DNA of 21,333 bases, from positions 1 through 21,333 of IMG/VR virus record IMGVR_UViG_3300027985_000993, one strand, 5' to 3'. This DNA comes from a virus. Position 1 is the first letter of the stretch; each line of letters begins with the position of its first letter. A program made the translations under genes and the position numbers. The notes beneath the pieces were generated by a model. The model did not search any database. It had not been told where the DNA came from and saw nothing but the letters and a program-made list of their open reading frames with translations. Shown here in pieces: positions 15,061 through 21,333 of this stretch.

Positions 15061-15469
15061 ACAAATCTATCTTTTTTTGTAATACCGTTCTAAATTTATC
15101 TAATACTTCTAAATATCGAGCCTCAAAACTAGATTTTAAGAAATGTGTTCCTGGCATTTTGCTTGAGCCATTTTCGACAATGTGTATATATGATCTAGGT
15201 TTTTTTATTTGACCATTTACTATGATTTTCGATGACGCGTTTACGCCAACGTTTGCGTCTGCTCCCTTTCCAGACGAAGTGCTTGTCTTTATTAGATTTT
15301 CCTTCAATGTGCCAGTATCAACGGGTACGCGAGCTTTTACTTCTTTCAAAAATGGAGTAGCCGCTTGTGTAATTGCGGCCTTTACTATTTTTTTACGCAA
15401 CTTTTCATCAAACTTTCCAAGTTCTCTTTTGAACTTGCCCCATTCAGAGTTGCTTAATTTTATATTCAT
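15053..15469 (-). CDS. HK97 gp10-like tail protein in an unusual position
   Basis: 138 residues: an N-terminal helix, then KAAITQAATPFLKEVKARVP with VDTGTLKENL, the hallmark of the HK97 gp10/tail-completion family, a middle part with SYIHIVENGSSKMPGTHFLK, and a C-terminal helix. Family members act at the head-tail junction or tail completion. The match is good, but the gene usually sits between the joining protein and the tail terminator. Here it lies after the tail-assembly-chaperone-like genes, directly before the tape measure gene. It overlaps both neighbours (4 and 8 bases). Confidence 0.82.
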   Translation of the reverse strand: MNIKLSNSEWGKFKRELGKFDEKLRKKIVKAAITQAATPFLKEVKARVPVDTGTLKENLIKTSTSSGKGADANVGVNASSKIIVNGQIKKPRSYIHIVENGSSKMPGTHFLKSSFEARYLEVLDKFRTVLQKKIDLYG

Positions 15470-15768
15470 CTTCCGAAAAGTTTCTGTAAAAGTAATTTTT
15501 GTTCTTTTGATGATCTTGCTTTATCATCTTTTGCCATAAAATCTTTAACTTTAAACGCTCTAGTTCCCTTGCGACGATTACAATTTGCGATCGTAGCACA
15601 AACCAAGGCATATCTAGATTCATCTATTCTCAATTTTTGTTTGTAGTGCTTAATTAGTTTTCGATATTGCTTGGGGGTCAACTTTGACCCCTCGCCATAT
15701 TTAAAACCGAAATAAATAGAACAAACCGCATTGATTTCATCTAAATCTATGTTAAGCGCTAAAGGCAT
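15466..15768 (-). CDS. Second tail-assembly-chaperone-like protein
   Basis: 100 residues, helical and basic in its second half (KQYRKLIKHYKQKLRIDESRYALV, RRKGTRAFKVKDFMAKD). It begins MPLALNIDLDEINAVCSIYFG inside the 3' end of the preceding chaperone gene, overlapping by 17 bases in the +1 frame. Position and small size fit the second member of a gpG/gpGT-type pair before the tape measure gene. The ATG and the ATGA overlap downstream allow simple coupled initiation. Function is inferred from context. Confidence 0.62.
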   Translation of the reverse strand: MPLALNIDLDEINAVCSIYFGFKYGEGSKLTPKQYRKLIKHYKQKLRIDESRYALVCATIANCNRRKGTRAFKVKDFMAKDDKARSSKEQKLLLQKLFGR

Positions 15769-16030
15769 CGTTCAAAACCTCGCTGATGTCAGTAACAAGA
15801 CTCATTAAATCTTTTAATTTTAGAGAATTTAGAAGATTTTTTATTTCGTCCTCTTTGTGATTATCAGACAACAAGCCTCTCAACAATGCGTTAATTTTTT
15901 TCGGAGATATATCTTTAAATATATCAGCCTCAAAAACGTTTAAACCAAACTTATCGTCCATCAATACAATTGCATCAAAGGAACAATTAAGTTTATAATT
16001 TTTTCCATTAATGTTTACTTCTTTCATCAT
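15752..16030 (-). CDS. Tail-assembly chaperone, GTA gp10/Phage_TAC type
   Basis: 92 residues. KEVNINGKNYKLNCSFDAIVLMDDKFG is the beta-hairpin-then-helix start of the GTA-type tail-assembly chaperones, followed by a short helical domain (ALLRGLLSDNHKEDEIKNLL, DISEVLNDAF). It coats the tape measure protein before tube assembly. The start overlaps the major tail protein stop as ATGATG, so translation is linked to the most abundant tail product. A second Met at codon 2 could be the true start. Confidence 0.75.
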   Translation of the reverse strand: MMKEVNINGKNYKLNCSFDAIVLMDDKFGLNVFEADIFKDISPKKINALLRGLLSDNHKEDEIKNLLNSLKLKDLMSLVTDISEVLNDAFSA

Positions 16031-16440
16031 GCATCATAAGTTGGTTTACCAGAAATCTTGATAGACAAGTCAGCCATGACTTTGTCATCCATGTCGACAG
16101 ATATGTCAAACGATGTTACAAATCCGCCAAATGTATAAAGCGTCGAGCCGTCGTCAGAAAAAGTAATCTTAAAGTTCGTAGCTGCGCTAGCCTTATCAAA
16201 CAACTTACTTTGTAAAAACTTGTGTGCTGTGTCGTCTGGATCCAATTGCACACTTAGTGATAATTCTCCAGGGTCAGCAAGACCTTGTTGAAATACACGA
16301 GTATTATTTTCCGAGGAAAGATTAGTTACGTCAATGACGGATGCGCTTGCACTAATACCAATGCTTTCGATTCCGCCAACGGCGACCCAATCTGTGTCAT
16401 AATAATGTAAGGTAGAATTATGTGAGTGGAATGCAGTCAT
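16027..16440 (-). CDS. Major tail (tube) protein
   Basis: 137 residues, beta-rich: HNSTLHYYDTDWVAVGGIESIGISASAS, VIDVTNLSSENNTRVFQQGLADPGELSLSV, an ANFKITFSDDGSTLYTFGGFV core and IKISGKPTYDA at the end. The G(L)xDxGxLSLSVQxDP pattern is typical of siphophage major tail proteins. It polymerises into the tube around the tape measure. It has both a Shine-Dalgarno (AAAGGAT, 16446-16452, 5 bases before ATG) and a separate GTAATATA 29 bases upstream, in a 39-base leader, suggesting its own promoter as expected for an abundant protein. Confidence 0.88.
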   Translation of the reverse strand: MTAFHSHNSTLHYYDTDWVAVGGIESIGISASASVIDVTNLSSENNTRVFQQGLADPGELSLSVQLDPDDTAHKFLQSKLFDKASAATNFKITFSDDGSTLYTFGGFVTSFDISVDMDDKVMADLSIKISGKPTYDA

Positions 16441-16469
16441 GTTTTATCCTTTGATTTGTTTAGTTTCTA

Positions 16470-16477
16470 TATATTAC
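16470..16477 (-). promoter_or_regulatory. GTAATATA late motif, copy 5
   Basis: AGAGGTAATATATAGAAAC, in the noncoding leader right after the stop of the tail terminator gene and 29 bases before the major tail protein ATG. A separate Shine-Dalgarno (AAAGGAT) stands next to the ATG, so the motif is not needed for ribosome binding here. This is the best argument for a promoter. Confidence 0.58.
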
Positions 16478-16479
16478 CT

Positions 16480-16866
16480 CTATTCTGAGTAAAAAAGTTC
16501 TAAGTCAATATACTTTCGAAAAAAACGTGTGTCTTTTTCATAATCTGAAAAATCATTATAAATCGCGGCTTGTGACACCTTTATTCCAAATTCCGTAAAT
16601 GTTGACCCACACAACACGTCTTTTATAATTTGTATAATTTGTGCAGCGCTCAAATAGCTATTAGCAAAAGCATTAATTTGAAATCGTGCAGATCGTACAC
16701 CAGATCGCCCGTTCAAATTTCTAGGTATGTCTGAATTTATAATCTGATAAGTGACAAATGGCAATGTAGTATTTTCTGGTGCAATTAATGGAAAAATACG
16801 AGAACTCACTACTGAGGAAAGAGATGCTGTTGTTGAAAGTTTCGAAAATAAACAGGCTTCAATCAT
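16480..16866 (-). CDS. Tail terminator protein (DUF3168-like)
   Basis: About 128 residues. The ATG at 16866 is preferred over a GTG at 16878; it overlaps the stop of the preceding gene by 8 bases. Segments such as LSSVVSSRIFPLIAPENTTLPFVTYQ, ARFQINAFANSYLSAAQ and IIQIIKDVL are typical of DUF3168/gpU-type proteins that cap the finished tail tube at the head side. It stands between the joining protein and the major tail protein, as expected. Confidence 0.78.
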   Translation of the reverse strand: MIEACLFSKLSTTASLSSVVSSRIFPLIAPENTTLPFVTYQIINSDIPRNLNGRSGVRSARFQINAFANSYLSAAQIIQIIKDVLCGSTFTEFGIKVSQAAIYNDFSDYEKDTRFFRKYIDLELFYSE

Positions 16867-17188
16867 TGTCAACTCCACGTAAAATAATATGTCTTTTATT
16901 CTGTCTATAAAAATTTCTAACCCCTACTATATTATAATCTAAATCATCTAAATTGATCAAATCGAACTTACTTATAGAAAAATCAGATCGTGTTTGTAAA
17001 ATACGTAATTCTGAATTATTAAATCCCGCATCAGTAACAAATTTTTCAGTCTCTTCTCGTGGCAAAGAATCAATAAATAATTCAAGTGCATAAACATACG
17101 AGCTTGAAAAAGTAAATAAGGATTCCCCAACGCTATTTGTTGACGCATAAGATCTTCTCTTCAGTGTGACTTTTCGATCGTGAAACAT
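16859..17188 (-). CDS. Head-tail joining protein (HK97 gp7/SPP1 gp16-like)
   Basis: 109 residues, beta-rich: HDRKVTLKRRSYASTNSVGESLFTF at the start, then an ELFIDSLPREETEKFV stretch, ILQTRSDFSISKFDLINLDDLDYNIVG (the domain's typical 'define the value, then formula' strands) and a C-terminal strand RHIILRGVDND. It forms the stopper ring under the connector. Its ATG shares a base with the stop of the gp6-like gene (TAATG). Confidence 0.78.
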   Translation of the reverse strand: MFHDRKVTLKRRSYASTNSVGESLFTFSSSYVYALELFIDSLPREETEKFVTDAGFNNSELRILQTRSDFSISKFDLINLDDLDYNIVGVRNFYRQNKRHIILRGVDND

Positions 17189-17811
17189 TATTCTTCAAAT
17201 TCGTATGGATAATTTAATACAAAAGGATTTAAAAGGTTTTTTGCCGCCGTAAGTGTGTTGCTGTGGGCGGATTCCGGCATTCTACTTTCAAACATATCTG
17301 ATACTAATAATAAAATTGCTAATTTAATTGCTGAATTTATGGTCGTTGTGCCGAAGCCTGCTGTATATGTCAGTATATACGGAAATTTTCTAGATGATAA
17401 ATCGGAACTATCTGAAAATGAACTCAATGCGTAAAGTCGCGCCACTGGCTCGGAATTATCGACAACTAATGCAGAGGTGCTCAGCGTTTGTTCGGTTTCT
17501 GTTGAATCATAATATTTCAAAGAAGTCAATGAAGCTTGTCCGCCATATAAATAAATTGGAAAGCTTAATGTGTCTAAATTTGCAGTAATTGTACGGTTGT
17601 AAAATGGTCGCCTACAATAACTTTCGGCATAATCTGTCGCAGCATTAATACACGTCTCAACAAATGTCTGATCATCATCAGAATTTAATCTAAGATAAGC
17701 TTTTGCCTCATCATACGTAACAACGGCGATGCTAGTTGATGCGATTGAGAATCGTTGATTGTTTGCTATTTTCATTTTGTTTGTCGGCAGGGCTATTGCT
17801 AGCCCCACCAT
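17188..17811 (-). CDS. Head-tail connector, HK97 gp6-like
   Basis: 207 residues from 17811, or 195 from the in-frame ATG at 17775 (MKIANNQRF). The gap to the capsid gene favours the first start; neither has a Shine-Dalgarno, and a small hairpin lies between them. VVTYDEAKAYLRLNSDDD and ETCINAATDYAESYCRRPF are the signature of gp6/gp15-like adaptors that build a ring on the portal. A beta part and the helical C-terminal half with IKLAILLLVSDMFESR complete the fold. Confidence 0.85.
   Translation of the reverse strand: MVGLAIALPTNKMKIANNQRFSIASTSIAVVTYDEAKAYLRLNSDDDQTFVETCINAATDYAESYCRRPFYNRTITANLDTLSFPIYLYGGQASLTSLKYYDSTETEQTLSTSALVVDNSEPVARLYALSSFSDSSDLSSRKFPYILTYTAGFGTTTINSAIKLAILLLVSDMFESRMPESAHSNTLTAAKNLLNPFVLNYPYEFEE
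17790..17805 (-). other. Hairpin with GCAA tetraloop after the capsid gene
   Basis: On the late mRNA strand, GGGCTA and TAGCCC form a perfect 6-bp stem with a GCAA loop (GNRA type), 30 bases past the capsid stop. No T-run follows, so it is not a full terminator. It may stabilise the capsid mRNA 3' end, attenuate downstream expression, or affect the start choice of the next gene. Confidence 0.4.
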
Positions 17812-17834
17812 TACTTGTTCTTATTTGTTAGTTA

Positions 17835-19016
17835 CTAGGAGGATGGACAAACACCACGAGAAATTGCTTCTGCTAAAACTGGTTCGAAGCCGAATCTCTC
17901 AGTTGTATAGAGACCGATTTGATCGGTTCCTGCGTACAACTCCGACAAAATTTTGAACTCTAGAGCCCTGCGCTCAGCCAAGATCAAGAAACTTGGATCC
18001 ATGAAGGAGATTGCAATGGCATCGGCTCCCATCTCTGGATGCGAGGCAGAAGTAACAACAGGACGACCTAAAAGCATGTCTGGTTGTCCGGCTTGTAGGC
18101 CAGGTTGCCAGAGATATTGGTTGTTGCCGTCTTTGAGTAACCGGATGAGCTTCAGGGTACTGTCATTCATAGACCATATTGCATTTTTCCGATAGTGTTG
18201 ATTTAGACCGTGGAAAATTGCTACAATGTTGTCTGATGAAAGCGTTCCAGTGCCGCTAAGCTCTGTGGTGCCAATTGCAACTGAGCTGATGGAGGTTGGA
18301 ACGGCAAATCCAGTTTGTTGCGAAGAGCCCGTACCTGCTACAATTAATGCTTCTTCTTTAGCGGCCATTCCGCGTGCTACTTCGGCAATCAAGAACTCTT
18401 CAATGTTGAACTCTGAATCTTCGAGAAGCTCATTAGAAACAAGCAAGTTATGACCTAGCTTATAAATCTCAATTGATGCTTGATTAATTGTGGGTTGTGT
18501 TAAGCTATCTCCAACTGTTCCTGCTTCTGCAACAATACCAGCCGTTGTTTGTGTTCCTTGTACAGGTACTCTAAATGGATTGCTTGCAGTGTTAACAACG
18601 CGTACGTATTTTCTAAAATCGTTGAGGTCGCGGCGTTTTTCAATCACAGCTTTTAGCATATCACCAAGTACCGCATTTCCACCAGCTGTGGCGGTTCCTG
18701 CTGACATAGCCGCTAGCGAACGCACTTCACCACGAAAAATTGCGAGTGCCGCAGAACGAAGTTCATTACGCACTTCATTGTCGCTCTTATTTGTTGCACG
18801 AGCCGCAGAATCAACCCTCTTGTTTACAACCTCAGCAGCAAGATCATTATAGCCACTAATTTTGTTACGGAATTGTGCCAAATCGTCGATCTCTTTGATG
18901 CGAGCTTCTAATTGATCGAGTTTCGATTTTTCTTCGCTGTTAAGACCGCGTTTTTCGCTCTCGGCCCGCTCTACCACCGAACGCATTTCATGTATTAAAT
19001 TAAGTCTCTCTTCCAT
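17835..19016 (-). CDS. Major capsid protein, HK97 fold
   Basis: 393 residues. An N-terminal coiled-coil delta domain (about 1-55, with EMRSVVERAESEKRGLNSEE and KLDQLEARIKEIDDL) serves as internal scaffold, and is usually removed by the prohead protease somewhere around residue 90-110 (exact site unseen). The shell domain follows: RVVNTASNPFRVPVQ, AEAGTVGDSLTQPTINQ, LLVSNELLEDSEFNIEEFL, IVAGTGSSQQTGF, IWSMNDSTLKLIRLLKD, and GLYTTERFGFEPVLAEA near the end. It follows the protease as in HK97. The leader has no Shine-Dalgarno and only a divergent late motif. Confidence 0.95.
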   Translation of the reverse strand: MEERLNLIHEMRSVVERAESEKRGLNSEEKSKLDQLEARIKEIDDLAQFRNKISGYNDLAAEVVNKRVDSAARATNKSDNEVRNELRSAALAIFRGEVRSLAAMSAGTATAGGNAVLGDMLKAVIEKRRDLNDFRKYVRVVNTASNPFRVPVQGTQTTAGIVAEAGTVGDSLTQPTINQASIEIYKLGHNLLVSNELLEDSEFNIEEFLIAEVARGMAAKEEALIVAGTGSSQQTGFAVPTSISSVAIGTTELSGTGTLSSDNIVAIFHGLNQHYRKNAIWSMNDSTLKLIRLLKDGNNQYLWQPGLQAGQPDMLLGRPVVTSASHPEMGADAIAISFMDPSFLILAERRALEFKILSELYAGTDQIGLYTTERFGFEPVLAEAISRGVCPSS

Positions 19017-19026
19017 TTTATTTAGT

Positions 19027-19042
19027 CTTTCTATTTATTTTG
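19027..19042 (-). promoter_or_regulatory. Degenerate late motif before the capsid gene
   Basis: The leader reads AAAATAAATAGAAAG on the late strand. It lacks GTAATATA but shares ATAGAAAG with the portal leader and has AATAAATA, one base from the T4 late element TATAAATA. It overlaps the protease stop codon and ends 10 bases before the capsid ATG. Weak evidence alone. Confidence 0.3.
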
Positions 19043-19637
19043 TTAAGTCTTTGTCATCGGACAAATTCAAGATATTTAGCTTGGCTTTATATAGATTTAA
19101 GCTGTCTAATTCTCTTTGCTCAAAGTCTTCTTTTGCGCGCTCTTCTTTTGCTTTTAGATCTTCTAATTTTCTTACGGCAACCGATGTATCAGAATAAGCA
19201 GGAATGCTAACAATCGAAATTTCAATCAGATCAACAGCATTCAATTTGCGCAAAATCGTACCGTCGGCTCTGTGTTCAAACTCGTCCTCCAATACGACAA
19301 ACCCAAAACTGCATTGGTCGACAATACCTTTTGATACCAATTCTCTAATATCGCGCCCAAGCGTCGTGTCAGGAATATCCAATTCAAAATAAAGTCCTCT
19401 TTCATCCGTAAACAATTTCAAGGAGCCGTTTTTCGTGCGTCCCAACACTTTTCCGCTATTATGATCTACAAAAGCCCTAATGTCTTTTTTGTCGAGATCT
19501 CTAAATGCTCCAGGAACAATAACTTCAGTAAATCCGCCGAGGTCTTCCGATTCACTGTTAAATAATGCGGCATATCCTTTTAGTTTGCGATCTTCATTTA
19601 AAAAATCTTCGCAAAGCAATCTGATTTCTTTTTTCAT
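19035..19637 (-). CDS. HK97-type prohead protease
   Basis: 200 residues, family U35. GYAALFNSESEDLGGFTEVI opens the fold; H59 in VDHNSGKVLGR and S110 in DQCSFGF are the catalytic pair, with an acidic partner probably in the DLIEISIVSIPAY strand. The C-terminal 45 residues (KAKEERAKEDFEQRELDSL) are a charged helix that may be trimmed on maturation. It cleaves the capsid delta domain. Its ATG overlaps the portal stop as ATGA, and GTAATATA lies 5 bases upstream. Confidence 0.93.
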   Translation of the reverse strand: MKKEIRLLCEDFLNEDRKLKGYAALFNSESEDLGGFTEVIVPGAFRDLDKKDIRAFVDHNSGKVLGRTKNGSLKLFTDERGLYFELDIPDTTLGRDIRELVSKGIVDQCSFGFVVLEDEFEHRADGTILRKLNAVDLIEISIVSIPAYSDTSVAVRKLEDLKAKEERAKEDFEQRELDSLNLYKAKLNILNLSDDKDLTK

Positions 19638-21244
19638 TTCTCTATATTACCTTCCAGCTTTGTTAAAATTAAATTTTTTCTATCGTTTTCAAAATAATGT
19701 TTGATTTTTATAGCATCAAAATCATTTTCTGTCTTACATGCTTGTAAAATCCCAGACATAAAGCGCTTACTTAATTCAATTGCTTCTGGATTAATGTCCT
19801 TCAATACTTCTAAGGTGTTTTCAATTTGTCTATTGATTCCTTGCTCGAAGATTTGCATGCGTTTGTTTAAATCTTCTTGATCTTGTGCTTTTGATAAGAT
19901 GTTTGCTATCGCCACATTTTCTTTTTTTTGTTGAATAGTGAATAACTTATCTAAAATTTGTGATCGCATATTCGGTTGATCTTGATTGTCTTTAATGGAC
20001 ACGTTTTGATTTCCTTGAGCGCCTTTTACTTGATCTTCAGCAACGGTCTGCGTAATCTCGTTTATATCCATTCCGAGTGGTGCCATGTTGAGCGGTTGCA
20101 ATAAACCGTCCCCATTATCTACGGGCTCTAGGCCTTCCAAACGGCGAATCTCATTGATTGTCATAAAACGCTGCATTGCGACGTTATAACTATTATAGCG
20201 CGCCTCCATATCTCCACGCAATAATCCATCGATATTGAACTTAAAAGATTGGGTTTTTGGTAACAAGGAAGACGTTAACGCCTTTTCAATGCGTGACAAC
20301 CATGGGCGCAATGTAAATTTAACAAAATGTTGTGACAACTCAGAAATGCTCTTGTTGCTGGTCGTGTCGTCCAGTAAACTATATGGGACACCAAATAATT
20401 TAGCAATCTCTTTATCTTGAAATTCGCGTGATTCTAAAAATTGAGCATCGCTGTTGCTAATCGTTACACGCTCGAATTCCATGCCTTCTTCTAAGACAGC
20501 AATTCCTGTTCTCTTGTTGGCACCCATATAATTAGCAGACCACGAGTTTTTCAAAGATTTCAATGCCTCTTCTCCAAGATGGGATGGGTGCTTCAAAATT
20601 ACAACAGGGCTTCCATCGGTGTCAAAATAACGTTTGGCGTATTGTTGAGCAGATGCGCTTATCTCTAAAGAAGATTTAGCGAGTTCTATATTATTTAAAC
20701 CCCAAAGTCCATCGTGCGAAATATTTTTTATGTGTAAAACTTCCGATTTAGGTAATTCAACAACGCCGTTGTCGCTTTGTACAATGTATGTAATGATCAA
20801 GCCAGCATCCGTTTCTTTAAATTTCATCGAAACTCTGTCTGGATACAAAGGTATAAGTTCGACAACTTCTCCGAGGCGATTTTTTATAATTTGCGCAAAA
20901 AAATTACCACGAAGTAACAAATGTGTCATTATAAGTTCCTTAAATTCATAAGGCGTCAAATAATTATTCGGAGCATTCTCTAATACATATAAAGCGGAAC
21001 TGCTATTAATGCGCTTTCCTTCTTTATTAAATAAATACAAAGATAAATCAGCAACTCCGCCAGCTATTAGGCGGACGCATGAGTTTACAGCCATAATGCG
21101 AAGGGCGTTGTCACTATTGACAGAAGGTGTTTGACTATAACTACTAAAAAATTTAGAAACAGCTCCACTATCTTTGCTTTTATAACCACCCGAGTAATTT
21201 GCGCCCACAAAACGCTCTTCTTTTTTATTTTTTCTTTTACTCAT
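19634..21244 (-). CDS. Portal protein, HK97 family
   Basis: 536 residues. It forms the dodecameric ring at the head vertex. IMAVNSCVRLIAGGVADLSLYLF, NAPNNYLTPYEFKELIMTHL and LLRGNFFAQII, the DGLWGLNNIELAKSSL loop, and AKLFGVPYSLLDD with RPWLSRIEKAL are standard for the family. Beyond about residue 390 it has an extra Gln/Asn-rich linker and helical tail (QKKENVAIANILSKAQDQEDL to KDINPEAIELSKRF), longer than in many HK97 portals. ATG has no strong Shine-Dalgarno; GTAATATA lies 20 bases upstream. Confidence 0.94.
   Translation of the reverse strand: MSKRKNKKEERFVGANYSGGYKSKDSGAVSKFFSSYSQTPSVNSDNALRIMAVNSCVRLIAGGVADLSLYLFNKEGKRINSSSALYVLENAPNNYLTPYEFKELIMTHLLLRGNFFAQIIKNRLGEVVELIPLYPDRVSMKFKETDAGLIITYIVQSDNGVVELPKSEVLHIKNISHDGLWGLNNIELAKSSLEISASAQQYAKRYFDTDGSPVVILKHPSHLGEEALKSLKNSWSANYMGANKRTGIAVLEEGMEFERVTISNSDAQFLESREFQDKEIAKLFGVPYSLLDDTTSNKSISELSQHFVKFTLRPWLSRIEKALTSSLLPKTQSFKFNIDGLLRGDMEARYNSYNVAMQRFMTINEIRRLEGLEPVDNGDGLLQPLNMAPLGMDINEITQTVAEDQVKGAQGNQNVSIKDNQDQPNMRSQILDKLFTIQQKKENVAIANILSKAQDQEDLNKRMQIFEQGINRQIENTLEVLKDINPEAIELSKRFMSGILQACKTENDFDAIKIKHYFENDRKNLILTKLEGNIEK
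19643..19650 (-). promoter_or_regulatory. GTAATATA late motif, copy 6
   Basis: GGAAGGTAATATAGAGAAATG: 5 bases from motif to the protease ATG, with AAGG 12 bases before ATG. It lies inside the last codons of the portal gene, read as Gly-Asn-Ile, so it is under coding constraint yet matches the noncoding copies exactly. Confidence 0.52.
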
Positions 21245-21264
21245 CTTTATAAGCCAGCTTTCTA

Positions 21265-21272
21265 TATATTAC
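21265..21272 (-). promoter_or_regulatory. GTAATATA late motif, copy 7
   Basis: GAAGGTAATATATAGAAAGC, 20 bases before the portal ATG and just after the TGA of the upstream gene if that frame is right. TATAGAAA follows, as in copy 5. Confidence 0.52.
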
Positions 21273-21274
21273 CT

Positions 21275-21333
21275 TCATAAGAAAAGAATACCTCCGCCCT
21301 TAGAATATTTTGAAATTGTATCGCCACCAAGAC
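21275..21333 (-). CDS. C-terminal end of an upstream gene, probably terminase large subunit (partial)
   Basis: Eighteen codons before a TGA, ending DTISKYSKGGGILFL. This frame gives hydrophilic, natural-looking protein with the codon style of the neighbours; another open frame (ending FFSYEGNI at a TAG at 21262-21264) cannot be ruled out. The position before the portal gene is normally that of the terminase large subunit. Too short to identify by sequence. Confidence 0.4.
   Translation of the reverse strand, partial: LGGDTISKYSKGGGILFL

Noticed and set aside
13373-15539. Long open frames on the + strand opposite the tape measure and gp10-like genes
   Set aside because: They are antisense to confident late genes, with low-complexity Ser/Ala/Phe-rich translations and no ribosome sites; likely shadows.
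17953-18852. Open frames on the + strand opposite the major capsid gene
   Set aside because: Antisense of a clearly identified HK97 capsid gene; compositions are typical of shadow frames.

Overview
The window is part of a tailed-phage genome (or an integrated copy) with a siphovirus-type late module. It is AT-rich, close to gapless, and has two convergent gene blocks that meet near base 5445. I see no integrase, repressor, tRNA or CRISPR array, and no stretch over 300 bases without a gene. The host cannot be named from sequence alone. One textbook Shine-Dalgarno site (7329-7335) and one sigma70-like promoter (2770-2797) argue for an ordinary bacterial host. The tail-tip gene set is of the kind common in GTA-like and alphaproteobacterial siphophages, which is only a weak hint.

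Left block (1-5449, + strand, early/replication). In order: the C-terminal helicase half of a T7 gp4-type primase-helicase (cut by the window edge), a compact family B DNA polymerase with a proofreading domain, a predicted promoter, a calcineurin-like phosphoesterase, five small unidentified proteins (two membrane proteins), and a 133-residue protein matching sigma factor region 2 only. A predicted rho-independent terminator closes the block inside the 3' end of the opposing HNH gene.

Right block (5439-21333, - strand, late), in transcription order from the right edge: tail end of an upstream gene (probably terminase), portal, HK97 prohead protease, HK97 major capsid protein, gp6-like connector, head-tail joining protein, tail terminator, major tail protein, two tail-assembly-chaperone-like genes, an HK97 gp10-like protein, tape measure, three tail-tip genes including an NlpC/P60-like one, a J-like tip protein, a small beta protein, a pectate-lyase-like fibre, a 47-residue protein, a virion-type beta protein, two membrane proteins that could act in lysis, and an HNH endonuclease. 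Many junctions are ATGA or similar overlaps.

The most interesting pattern joins the two blocks. The octamer GTAATATA (usually AGGTAATATA, with no consistent -35) occurs seven times on the late strand, every time 4-34 bases before a start codon and mostly at module boundaries, and I found none on the other strand. The early block encodes a region-2-only sigma-like protein, the domain content of T4 gp55, whose late promoters are the -10-only TATAAATA. The polymerase and the sigma-like protein both end in a clamp-motif-like peptide (QLILDF and QIYFRF), and five of nine early proteins end in phenylalanine against one of 22 late ones. My hypothesis is a small T4-like late-transcription system, possibly coupled to replication through a sliding clamp, in a phage of otherwise T7-like helicase and HK97-like head type. 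This is inference and untested.
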